Source: an uncultured Duncaniella sp.
Lineage (GTDB): Bacteria; Bacteroidota; Bacteroidia; Bacteroidales; Muribaculaceae
Direction: 5' to 3'
Assembly (NCBI RefSeq): GCF_910577345.1
Contig: NZ_CAJTMT010000056.1
Span: forward strand, 1 to 6,720
DNA length: 6,720 bases
Position numbers and translations under genes: made by a program. The notes under the pieces were generated by a model. It saw nothing but the letters and a program-made list of their open reading frames with translations, ran no database searches and was not told the DNA's origin. Shown piece after piece: positions 1-6,647 of the stretch (the first letter of the stretch is position 1; each line of letters opens with the position of its first letter).

Positions 1-46
1 GCTAAGATTGTTGGCGCAACTATAAGCGATGGGTAGTTATATAGCA

Positions 47-173
47 GCAGCGGTGTGATGGTAGCCCCACCACGAGCGAACGGATGCGAGCGACGACCGA
101 AGGTCAAAGCTCGTATCCGGGAGCGAGGCGTGGGGCTAGATTGGTGTTGAATCGGGCGGCATCGAAGATGTCC
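47..173 (+). repeat. Structured repeat unit, left copy of an inverted pair
   Basis: This non-coding unit is related to the unit at 247-371 on the other strand. Shared blocks, in order, are GCAGCG-TG- plus GATGGTAGCCCC (47-68, 20 of 22 bases identical), CGAGGC-TGGGG (124-135) and GGCATCGAAGATGTCC (158-173, identical). The unit can fold. An outer stem pairs TAGCCCCAC (62-70) with GTGGGGCTA (130-138). Inside it an 11-bp stem with one G-T pair joins 81-91 to 109-119, and a tip hairpin GACC-GAA-GGTC lies at 95-105. The exact outer edge is uncertain; 47 is where the similarity becomes clear. It could be a REP-like or MITE-like element or a structured RNA. I do not recognise a named family. An open frame across it (84-395) has no coding features. 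Confidence 0.7.
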
Positions 174-262
174 AATAATATCATCCAACATACTCAAAAC
201 AGAATTTTCCGACATCAAGAAATTAGCTTATCCGTAGGCTATTACCGGACATCTTCGATGCC
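158..262. repeat. Perfect 16-bp inverted repeat with 73-bp spacer
   Basis: GGCATCGAAGATGTCC at 158-173 is matched exactly by its reverse complement at 247-262. The arms are the inner ends of the two repeat units and enclose an AT-rich 73-bp spacer (174-246) in which I see no gene. The simplest reading is two head-to-head copies of one element. A spacer of this size between perfect arms also resembles a small invertible segment, but no well-spaced promoter is visible in the spacer in either orientation and no recombinase gene lies in the window. Confidence 0.75.
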
Positions 263-371
263 CGTCATAAAAAACGTACATTTACCCCATGCCTCGGGCG
301 ATAGTAAAATTCCGGCCTGCGGCCTACATTTTCCATCGCCTCTCGACAAGGGGCTACCATCGCATCGCTGC
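247..371 (-). repeat. Structured repeat unit, right copy of an inverted pair
   Basis: Read on the minus strand, this is a diverged copy of the unit at 47-173. The end blocks lie at 350-371 and 247-262, and the internal CGAGGC-TGGGG block lies at 285-296. The distance from that block to the 16-bp end is 22 bases in both copies, and its distance to the GCCCC block is 53 bases here against 55 in the other copy. The central part differs but keeps a hairpin: GGCC-GCA-GGCC at 314-324, flanked by an AAAAT/ATTTT stem (306-310 with 328-332). A shorter outer pairing of CCCC with GGGG is also possible. A 13-bp near-palindrome (GCTGCG-T-CGCAGC, 367-379) sits at the outer edge. The copy lies downstream of the gene at 403-1611 but has no U-tract in the expected place, so I do not call it a terminator. 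Confidence 0.7.
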
Positions 372-402
372 GTCGCAGCTTACCTGTTTTGGTGATTTGA
401 TA

Positions 403-1611
403 CTATCTTAATTTTACAATCGGGCTATCCTTCTTTAAATTCTGCATGTAGACCTCTACATCCGGAATTATATCCCCATTCTTTATGATAGGATCCATGT
501 TACGCACATCGTTCAGATGATTAAGAAAAGAGGTTTTATCATAAAGCATCAGATCAATGTAACCTCTGCCACGTTCACCCAAGGAATATCCTACATATTC
601 ACATATCTTGTCCCCCGAAACGGTGATGTCGCCACATTTCAAGCCCATCTCTTTGAGGTAGACTATAAAATCTTCCTCCCTCAGACTGCCCGGATTTGTA
701 ACCGTAAGAAAAACCGGCTCCACCCCAAAGGCCATCAATTTATCATACACGGGATTATTCTTCTCAAAATAATTCATCGTAAGGTCCGGTAGTCTTGACG
801 CACCATAGACCATGTCCTCGCGAAGTTTAAGTCCATTGCCCGGTTTATGTCTGAAATACGTCATAGCTGCAGGCTTCCTGACATCATATTCCAGACCATT
901 TTCTTCAACGCTCTTTTTGAGAACAGGAAGAAGCTCCGTCAGCGGTATCATCCCGGTGACAGGCTTAGAAAGACAATCTATATATCCCACATAATCCGAC
1001 ACTCCGACTTCACCGAGCACGAGTTCAAGAATCAATAGATAGGACATATATTCATCCTTCTCACTTTTCAAGCCCGCGACTGCAGGATGAAAACATCCGA
1101 GATTAAATTTCGTACCCTCAGTATCCTTTGAAATGAGAATCTTCACATCAGCGGCCGACATCTCCACTCCTCCAATTCCCCAGCTCAAATCGTTATTGTT
1201 CGGTTGTCTACACGGGAAGAAAGTCCATTTCTTTTTCACTCCTTCCGGGGCCATACTTATCAATTGATTATAGAGGTCAAAACGCTCGCGCTCACCTTCA
1301 ACCGCAAAAGTAAATTCTCGATTGGATCCAATCTGGAAATAAATATCACCACCAAAAACCGACAGACCCTCTTGGATAACTCTCGGCAGAATTTCAAGCC
1401 GATTGGCGGCTATCTCATCTATCTTTTTCTCATTATGCCCGAACCAGCTCCAAAACTGTCTTGCACGTTCATTAAAAGAAACAATATCTCCTCGCTCCGC
1501 TGAACGACTCTTGGTCTTCGCTTTCACGCATAAAGGCATGACAAGCACAATTAACATAGTCGAAACTATGACACTTACATGATTACCTAAAAATTTTATC
1601 AATTCATTCAT
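403..1611 (-). CDS. Uncharacterised protein with N-terminal membrane anchor
   Basis: This 402-residue protein has no function I can name. Residues 12-29 are strongly hydrophobic and are followed by a basic run (K30 to R40 contains K30, K32, K34, R36 and R40). By the positive-inside rule this favours a signal anchor with the large C-terminal part in the cytoplasm. Cleavage after V-K-A (29-31) is the alternative. The soluble part contains FWSWFGHNEKKI (53-64), a beta-rich stretch, an APEG...KKKW segment (121-129) and RQP (135-137). Later come a segment starting LREDMVYGASRLPDL (263-277) and ending in an acidic, aromatic-rich C-terminal domain. The W-F-x-x-N-E and R-x-D-x-x-x-G patterns remind me of widespread bacterial proteins of unknown function, but I cannot assign a domain name. 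The start at 1611 sits about 20 bases below a good -7 element. It stands alone, with more A/T-ending codons than mazG or the M16 gene. Confidence 0.85.
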   Translation of the reverse strand: MNELIKFLGNHVSVIVSTMLIVLVMPLCVKAKTKSRSAERGDIVSFNERARQFWSWFGHNEKKIDEIAANRLEILPRVIQEGLSVFGGDIYFQIGSNREFTFAVEGERERFDLYNQLISMAPEGVKKKWTFFPCRQPNNNDLSWGIGGVEMSAADVKILISKDTEGTKFNLGCFHPAVAGLKSEKDEYMSYLLILELVLGEVGVSDYVGYIDCLSKPVTGMIPLTELLPVLKKSVEENGLEYDVRKPAAMTYFRHKPGNGLKLREDMVYGASRLPDLTMNYFEKNNPVYDKLMAFGVEPVFLTVTNPGSLREEDFIVYLKEMGLKCGDITVSGDKICEYVGYSLGERGRGYIDLMLYDKTSFLNHLNDVRNMDPIIKNGDIIPDVEVYMQNLKKDSPIVKLR

Positions 1612-1633
1612 GGTAAAGATTCTTTATGATATG

Positions 1634-1641
1634 CAAAGATA
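1634..1641 (-). promoter_or_regulatory. -7 promoter element for the 403-1611 gene
   Basis: On the minus strand this reads TATCTTTG, an exact match to the Bacteroidota -7 consensus TAnnTTTG. It lies 22 bases upstream of the ATG at 1611, predicting a short leader of under 20 nt. No clear TTTG -33 element sits at the usual distance, so support rests on the -7 box and its position. Confidence 0.6.
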
Positions 1642-1673
1642 ATAAATTAAAGCATATAATTGATTTTTTTGAC

Positions 1674-1681
1674 TATATTTG
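1674..1681 (+). promoter_or_regulatory. -7 promoter element for the DUF2442 gene
   Basis: TATATTTG matches TAnnTTTG exactly and lies in the divergent intergenic region 1612-1761. It would give a leader of about 75 nt before the ATG at 1762. A TTG at 1660-1662 is too close to be a standard -33 element. The leader is A/G-rich and I see no stable hairpin or riboswitch in it. Confidence 0.5.
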
Positions 1682-1761
1682 CAATACACCTCTCTGCTTG
1701 GGAAAAAGCACAAAGGGGAGAAAAGATCGAAAAAATTCCACCTCTAAATTAAACAGCAGCT

Positions 1762-1995
1762 ATGCTCCGAATCATTGATGTCGACTATATGGGAGACTAC
1801 ACTCTTGCTCTCACTTTCAATAATGGAGAAAAGCGCATAGCCAATCTCCGACCCTACCTGCATGGAGAAGTGTTCGGCGAACTTCTCGACAAAAATAATT
1901 TCATCCAATACGGATTGAACCGCGTGACCATAGAATGGGCCAACGGTGCCGACCTCGCTCCTGAATTCCTGTATGAGATCGGAACGGTTGCATGA
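1762..1995 (+). CDS. DUF2442 family protein
   Basis: This small acidic protein of 77 residues has the DUF2442 pattern. It has a short beta-rich N-terminus with F-N-N-G-E (19-23), then L29 and a helix with G35-x-x-F-x-x-L-L-D (35-43). F47 follows, and then the hallmark TIEWANGADLAPEFLY (56-71). The length is normal for a single-domain member. The molecular function of the family is not established. From family knowledge, DUF2442 genes are often found beside DUF4160 genes and have been suspected to form toxin-antitoxin-like pairs. No DUF4160 partner lies on either side here: the upstream gene is divergent and unrelated, and mazG follows after 121 bp with its own promoter. The start at 1762 gives the expected N-terminus; no Shine-Dalgarno is present, as is usual in Bacteroidota. 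I see no convincing terminator in 1996-2083. Confidence 0.88.
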   Translation: MLRIIDVDYMGDYTLALTFNNGEKRIANLRPYLHGEVFGELLDKNNFIQYGLNRVTIEWANGADLAPEFLYEIGTVA

Positions 1996-2083
1996 CAACC
2001 ATTCTCCCGACTTATTATCCCCCGTCTGACATCCTCCCCCGCAATGTTATCACGGGAATTTTCTTTTTGTGCAATGGATTTCG

Positions 2084-2091
2084 TAACTTTG
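2084..2091 (+). promoter_or_regulatory. -7 promoter element for the mazG operon
   Basis: TAACTTTG is an exact match to TAnnTTTG, 25 bases upstream of the mazG ATG at 2117, so the leader is short and AT-rich. A TTTG at 2066-2069 could serve as a -33 element, but the 14-base gap is shorter than the usual roughly 19-21. The element implies that mazG is transcribed separately from the DUF2442 gene. Confidence 0.65.
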
Positions 2092-2116
2092 CATATATAA
2101 ATAAAGAATACACTCC

Positions 2117-2896
2117 ATGCATACACGCGAAGAAAAAATAGAAGCGCTCGGAAGGGTCATCGACACCCTCGACATCCTGCGCGTCAAATGTCCGTGGGAC
2201 GCGAAACAGACCAACGAATCCCTGCGCCCCAACACCATCGAGGAAGTATATGAACTGTGCGACGCACTCATCAACGACGACAATGCCAACATCCGCAAGG
2301 AGCTTGGCGATGTCCTGCTCCATGTGCTCTTCTACTCAAAAATCGGAGAGGAAAAGGAAGCCTTCGACATTGCCGATGTCTGCGACGCGCTCAATGAGAA
2401 ACTCATCTTCCGCCACCCCCATGTCTTCGGTTCGACCAACGTAAACTCCACCGAGGAAGTCCTGCAAAACTGGGAAGAACTGAAACTGAAAGAAAAGGGT
2501 GGCAACAAGACGGTGCTTTCCGGTGTGCCCCGCGCCCTTCCGGCCATGATCAAGGCCGACCGCATTCAGGAGAAAGCCGCCAACGTAGGCTTCGACTGGG
2601 AGCGCCCCGAGCAAGTCTGGGACAAAGTGCGCGAGGAAATGGCCGAATTTGAAGAGACGGTAGCCGAAAAATCACCGGAACGGATGGAAGAAGAGATGGG
2701 CGACCTGCTTTTCAGTGTCATCAACGCCGCCCGGCTCTATAAAATCAATCCCGAGAACGCTCTCGAAAAGACCAACAAGAAATTCATCGCCCGCTTCAAC
2801 CATCTCGAAAAACGCGCCCACGAAATGGGCAAGGAACTGCGCGACATGACTCTCGCTGAAATGGATGCCATCTGGGAAGAGGCCAAGAAACTCTAA
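2117..2896 (+). CDS. mazG: Nucleoside triphosphate pyrophosphohydrolase MazG
   Basis: MazG cleaves NTPs and dNTPs to the monophosphate and pyrophosphate, with Mg2+, in the cytoplasm. It removes non-canonical or excess nucleotides and in E. coli also lowers ppGpp under stress. The 259 residues match the usual two-domain bacterial form. The N-terminal MazG domain has the signature CPWD (25-28) followed by QTNESL (31-36), metal-binding acidic residues E42, E43 and E46, and the E-L-G-D motif with E62 and D65. The C-terminal domain, which is the main catalytic one in E. coli MazG, begins near GFDW (158-161). It carries EEMAE (173-177), E193 with D196 of the second acidic motif, and basic or aromatic residues K222, F223 and R226 after it. 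No key residue is missing. The ATG at 2117 fits the family N-terminus and the promoter 25 bases upstream. The nuclease-like gene starts 15 bp after the stop, indicating an operon. Confidence 0.97.
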   Translation: MHTREEKIEALGRVIDTLDILRVKCPWDAKQTNESLRPNTIEEVYELCDALINDDNANIRKELGDVLLHVLFYSKIGEEKEAFDIADVCDALNEKLIFRHPHVFGSTNVNSTEEVLQNWEELKLKEKGGNKTVLSGVPRALPAMIKADRIQEKAANVGFDWERPEQVWDKVREEMAEFEETVAEKSPERMEEEMGDLLFSVINAARLYKINPENALEKTNKKFIARFNHLEKRAHEMGKELRDMTLAEMDAIWEEAKKL

Positions 2897-2911
2897 AACC
2901 TCCGCGCCCCG

Positions 2912-3685
2912 ATGAATTTCAACGAACTCAACTCCCACCCCCGCGACCCGCACCTGAATTTTGATGCCGAGAGCCATACCTACACTCTCGGCGGAAAGAC
3001 CCTCTCGTCAGTGACAACCATCGTCGAAGACTGTTTCCCGAAATTCGATGCCGACTACTGGGCTGCCCGCAAAGCTCCCGCACTCGGCATAAGCCCCGCC
3101 GAACTCAAGGCGCAATGGGAAGCAAACGCCAAACGCTCACGCGACCTCGGCACGGCGATGCACGAGAAAATCGAACGCTACTACCTCGGTGAAGATGCCG
3201 GCGACGACGGTGATGCCTACACCCTCTTCCGCCACTTCGCTGCGGCCGAGCGCCTCTACCCCTACCGCACAGAGTGGCGAATCTACATGGAGGAATATGG
3301 TGTAGCCGGTACCCTCGACTTTCTCGAACGTCGTCCCGACGGCACCTTTAATATATATGACTGGAAACGCTCAAAGAAGCTCATTGCCGCCGACGGCTCC
3401 GTCGAACAGACAAACCGCTACGGCAAACGCGGATTCTTCCCGGTCGCGCATCTCCACGACTGTTCCTTCCACCACTACGCCCTGCAGTTGAGCATCTACC
3501 GCTTCATTCTTGAAAACTGCTACGGAATACCGGTGACACATCTGAAACTCGGAGTCTTCCATCCCGACTATCCGATGGCCTACATTGTCCCAGTCCCCTA
3601 TCTCCGCTCCGAAGCCGAAGCTGTCCTCCGCAATCATGCCTCGCAGGTGGCCTATATGGGAAAATGGGCGGAAGCAATTTGTTAA
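2912..3685 (+). CDS. PD-(D/E)XK nuclease-like protein, RecB/Cas4 type
   Basis: This predicted cytoplasmic DNA nuclease has 257 residues. The motifs follow the RecB-type PD-(D/E)XK order: G80-T-A-M-H84-E-K-I-E in a helix, an acidic strand around E121 and E127-E128, then GTLDF with D136, then YDWKRS with D150 and K152. A helix with H188-Y-A-L-Q192-L-S-I-Y-R follows, the Q-L-x-x-Y motif typical of RecB, AddB and Cas4. H84, D136, D150, K152 and Q192 are all present, so an active metal-dependent nuclease is likely. The N-terminus (residues 22-50, with SVTTIVEDCFPKFD) resembles phage and bacterial exonuclease-like proteins that have a similar S-V-T-T-x-x segment. No helicase, Cas1 or Cas2 and no iron-sulfur cysteine cluster is seen, which argues against a CRISPR role. 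It follows mazG by 15 bp and precedes a strong stem-loop, so it ends that operon. The biological role is not known to me; DNA repair or phage-derived recombination is possible. Confidence 0.82.
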   Translation: MNFNELNSHPRDPHLNFDAESHTYTLGGKTLSSVTTIVEDCFPKFDADYWAARKAPALGISPAELKAQWEANAKRSRDLGTAMHEKIERYYLGEDAGDDGDAYTLFRHFAAAERLYPYRTEWRIYMEEYGVAGTLDFLERRPDGTFNIYDWKRSKKLIAADGSVEQTNRYGKRGFFPVAHLHDCSFHHYALQLSIYRFILENCYGIPVTHLKLGVFHPDYPMAYIVPVPYLRSEAEAVLRNHASQVAYMGKWAEAIC

Positions 3686-3695
3686 AAAACACTAA

Positions 3696-3728
3696 AAAGC
3701 GGATAAAAAAGTAACTTTTATCCGCTTT
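3696..3728 (+). terminator. Stem-loop terminator of the mazG operon
   Basis: A perfect 13-bp stem pairs AAAGCGGATAAAA (3696-3708) with TTTTATCCGCTTT (3716-3728) around a 7-base loop. It begins 10 bases after the nuclease-like stop codon. The left arm is preceded by A residues. The right arm ends in TTT followed by CTCGCG, so the U-tract is short. The position and strength of the stem make an intrinsic terminator the best explanation. Confidence 0.75.
3712..3719 (+). promoter_or_regulatory. Possible -7 element for the M16 peptidase gene
   Basis: TAACTTTT matches TAnnTTTG at every fixed position but the last. It is the best -7 candidate before the peptidase start at 3792, but it lies across the loop and right arm of the operon terminator. 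The predicted leader (about 3725-3791) is A/C-rich and unstructured. No TTTG is placed at -33. The call is weak. Confidence 0.25.
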
Positions 3729-3791
3729 CTCGCGTCTAATGAACCAAAAAACAACAAAACCATATCATCACAATTTTCTTAATCATTCATC

Positions 3792-6635
3792 ATGATGAAA
3801 GCTAAAACCAGACTGATGTCGGCATTGGTACTCATTGCTTGCGTACTCCTGCCCGGCATAGTCAGAGCACAGGCACAGAACCCGATGCTCCAGCCGCTTC
3901 CGGTCGACACTGCCGTCCGTATCGGCAAACTTCCCAATGGACTGACCTACTACATCCGCCACAACGAGTATCCCAAGGGACAGGCGGATTTCTACATCGC
4001 GCAGAATGTCGGCTCTATCCTCGAAGAGGACAACCAGCGCGGTCTTGCCCACTTCCTCGAACACATGTGCTTCAACGGAACCACCAATTTCCCCGGCAGC
4101 TCGCTCCGCGACTGGCTTGAGACAATCGGTGTGAAATTCGGTGCCAACCTCAATGCCTACACCGGTGTCGACGAAACCGTCTACAACATCAACAACGTTC
4201 CCGTCGCACGCGAGAGCGTCCAGGACTCCTGCCTCCTCATCCTCCACGACTGGGCCAACGACCTCACCCTCGACCCCAAGGAGATTGACAAGGAGCGCGG
4301 TGTCATCCACGAAGAATGGCGTCGCTCCATGCAGGGCCAGATGCGCATCATCGAGAAACTCCTCCCCATCATCTATCCCAACTCCAAGTATGGCCACCGT
4401 CTCCCCATCGGCACAATGGAAGTTGTCGACAACTTCGCTCCCCAGGCCCTCCGCGACTACTATGAGAAATGGTATCGTCCCGACCAGCAGGCCATCGTTG
4501 TCGTAGGCGACATCGACGTTGACCGCATCGAAGGCAAGATTAAGGAAATGTTCTCGTCAATCGAGATGCCTGAAAATCCCGCCGAGCGCGTCTATGAGCC
4601 TGTCCCCGACCATAAGGGCACCATCTATGCTATGGGCAGCGATCCCGAGCAGAAAAATCTCGTCGCCCAGCTCATGTTCATCTCCGATCCCCTCCCCAAA
4701 GAGATGAAAAACACCCCGATGTACTATGCCAACAGCTACATCGAAGGCATGATTTCCTCGATGATCAACAACCGCATCAACGAAATCGCCTCCAAGCCCG
4801 ACGCTCCCTTCGCCGGTGCAGGTGTTGACTTCGGCGGCTTCTTCCTTTCATCAAAAGTCAAGGATGCGATGACCGGCTTTACGGCTTCGAAGAGCAACGA
4901 CATCATCGCTCCACTTCAGGCTGTCTACCGCGAAATCCTCCGCGCACAGCGTGGCGGTTTCACCCAGAGCGAATACGAACGTGCGCGCAACGAATACCTT
5001 TCGTCTGTCGAGCGCATCTACAACAACCGCGCCACCCGTGAGAACGGCACCTTCGTCAATGAATATGTCGGAAACTTCAAGGACAACGATCCCATCCCCG
5101 GCATCGAGACCGAATGGCCCCTCATCCAGCAGATTGCCATGAGCATCCCCGTCCAGGTCATCAACCAGACAATGGCCCAGGCCGTGACACCCGACAACCG
5201 CGTCCTCATGATTCTCTCGCCCGAGGCTGAGGGATACACCCTCCCCACCGAACAGCAACTCGCCGACGCTCTCGCCGCAGTTGATGCCGAAAAAATCGAG
5301 GCCTTCGTCGACGAAGTCAAGTCCGAACCCCTCATCCCCTCCGAACCCGTGGCCGGAAGCGTTGTCAACACCACCGACAACAGCAAATGGGGCACCACCG
5401 AATGGACCCTCTCCAACGGTGCAAAGGTCATCGTGAAGTCCACCAAGTTCAAGGAGGACGAAATCCTCTTCTCGGCATACGCCAAGGGTGGCACAGCAGC
5501 TTACTCCGATGACTATACCAACACCCTCCTCTTCCTCCCCGTGACCATCGGAAACTACGGCCTCGGCTCCTACACCAACACCGACCTCAGCAAGTACACT
5601 GCCGGCAAGCAGGCTTCGCTCGGAATCTCCTTCGGCGACTACAGCCGCTCAATGGGCGGTTCGGCAACTCCCAAGGACCTCCCCACCCTCATGGAACTCA
5701 TCTACATGGGCTTCAAGGACATCGAGCTCACCGAGGATGAATTTGCCGCCCTCCAGAAATCCTACAGCGGCATTCTTGCCAATCAGGAAAAGAGCCCCGA
5801 ATACATCTTCCAGAAGAACATCCTCGGCTCTCTCTACTCTTCACCCCGCCGTCAGGCCCTCAATTCAGAGGCTGTCGACGGTGCATCACTCGCCCAGACT
5901 CTCGAAATCGCCCACGCGATGACTTCCAACGCGGCTGACTGGACCTTCGTATTTGTCGGCAATGTCGACCCCGCCGTCCTCAAGCCCCTCGTTGAGAAAT
6001 ACATCGCATCGCTCCCCGGCGACACCAAGACTGCTGTCACAAAGGTCGACGCCTACAACCCCGCCCTCTTCATGGCCGGTGGCTCCAAGACTGACACCTT
6101 CACCACACCCATGTCAACTCCGCAGACCTACGTCGCAATCATCGAGAGCGGCGACATGGACTTCACTCCCAAAAACTCCATGCTTGCCTCAATCGTAGGC
6201 CAGATCCTCACCAACCGCCTCATCAAGACTGTCCGCGAGGAAATGGGTGCCGTCTACTCAATCAGCGCCGCCGGTCAGCTTGACCGCACAGGCCTCCGTC
6301 CCGCTTCAATCATGTCGTCATTCCCCATGAAGCCCGAGATGAAGGATGAAGTCCTCCCCTTCATCCAGCAGCAGTTCAAGGAGATGGAGTCCAACGTAAC
6401 CGCCGAGGAGCTCAACCCCATCAAGGAATATATGGTCAAGGTCTTCACCGAGAACCGCGAGAAGAACCCCGCATGGCGTCAGGCAATCCTCGCAAACCTC
6501 ACCAACGGTGTCGACACCTTCAACGGCAATGTTGACGTGATGAACTCAATCACAATCCAGGACGTGATGGACTACATGAAGGCCCTCAACGCCCAGAACA
6601 ACTACCGCGTCGTCATCCTCGACCCCGCAAAATAA
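3792..6635 (+). CDS. Exported M16 family zinc peptidase
   Basis: This is a full-length 947-residue pitrilysin/insulinase-type metallopeptidase, close in architecture to the PqqL-like two-half proteins. A basic N-terminus and hydrophobic core (8-24) end in a likely signal peptidase I site after A-Q-A (26-28), so it acts in the periplasm or at the outer membrane. The N-terminal half is catalytic. The inverted zinc motif HFLEH is at 87-91, with H87 and H91 as ligands and E90 as the base. The third ligand is probably E175, in the E168-R-G-V-I-H-E-E motif. M16 C-type domains follow. The second half starts near W538-T-L-S-N-G and lacks HxxEH, as expected for the non-catalytic half. It carries the substrate-binding pair R815 and Y822 in the segment VREEMGAVYS. 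Peptide or unfolded-protein degradation is expected; the substrate is unknown. ATG codons at 3792 and 3795 are both possible starts. Codon use is strongly biased to C-ending codons, suggesting high expression. Confidence 0.95.
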   Translation: MMKAKTRLMSALVLIACVLLPGIVRAQAQNPMLQPLPVDTAVRIGKLPNGLTYYIRHNEYPKGQADFYIAQNVGSILEEDNQRGLAHFLEHMCFNGTTNFPGSSLRDWLETIGVKFGANLNAYTGVDETVYNINNVPVARESVQDSCLLILHDWANDLTLDPKEIDKERGVIHEEWRRSMQGQMRIIEKLLPIIYPNSKYGHRLPIGTMEVVDNFAPQALRDYYEKWYRPDQQAIVVVGDIDVDRIEGKIKEMFSSIEMPENPAERVYEPVPDHKGTIYAMGSDPEQKNLVAQLMFISDPLPKEMKNTPMYYANSYIEGMISSMINNRINEIASKPDAPFAGAGVDFGGFFLSSKVKDAMTGFTASKSNDIIAPLQAVYREILRAQRGGFTQSEYERARNEYLSSVERIYNNRATRENGTFVNEYVGNFKDNDPIPGIETEWPLIQQIAMSIPVQVINQTMAQAVTPDNRVLMILSPEAEGYTLPTEQQLADALAAVDAEKIEAFVDEVKSEPLIPSEPVAGSVVNTTDNSKWGTTEWTLSNGAKVIVKSTKFKEDEILFSAYAKGGTAAYSDDYTNTLLFLPVTIGNYGLGSYTNTDLSKYTAGKQASLGISFGDYSRSMGGSATPKDLPTLMELIYMGFKDIELTEDEFAALQKSYSGILANQEKSPEYIFQKNILGSLYSSPRRQALNSEAVDGASLAQTLEIAHAMTSNAADWTFVFVGNVDPAVLKPLVEKYIASLPGDTKTAVTKVDAYNPALFMAGGSKTDTFTTPMSTPQTYVAIIESGDMDFTPKNSMLASIVGQILTNRLIKTVREEMGAVYSISAAGQLDRTGLRPASIMSSFPMKPEMKDEVLPFIQQQFKEMESNVTAEELNPIKEYMVKVFTENREKNPAWRQAILANLTNGVDTFNGNVDVMNSITIQDVMDYMKALNAQNNYRVVILDPAK

Positions 6636-6647
6636 CCCCATCCCACA

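Noticed and set aside
158..262. Invertible promoter segment (inverton) between the perfect 16-bp arms
   Set aside because: The minus-strand TTTG and TATTATTG within or near the spacer are only 14 bases apart and the -7 match is imperfect. No recombinase gene is present, and the arms are better explained as the conserved ends of two repeat units.
367..379. Intrinsic terminator for the 403-1611 gene
   Set aside because: The near-palindrome GCTGCG-T-CGCAGC has almost no loop and is not followed by a U-tract on the minus strand; it is part of the repeat edge.
84..395. 103-residue open frame on + across the repeat pair
   Set aside because: It runs through both hairpin units and their spacer, has no recognisable domain, and is compositionally unlike a protein.
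1744..1998. 84-residue open frame on - opposite the DUF2442 gene
   Set aside because: The + strand reading has a clear family signature; the antisense frame has none.
2038..2056. Terminator for the DUF2442 gene (CCCG/CGGG followed by T-rich sequence)
   Set aside because: The stem is only 4 bp with an 11-base loop, and the T-rich stretch is more likely part of the mazG promoter region.
2912..3685. Cas4 of a CRISPR system
   Set aside because: No CRISPR array, Cas1, Cas2 or iron-sulfur cysteine cluster is visible; the nuclease motifs are shared by many RecB-like proteins.
3783..4397. 204-residue open frame on - opposite the M16 gene
   Set aside because: It is a shadow of the strongly C-ending codon use of the peptidase gene, which leaves few stops on the opposite strand. 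The same applies to 4851-5258 and 5018-5494.
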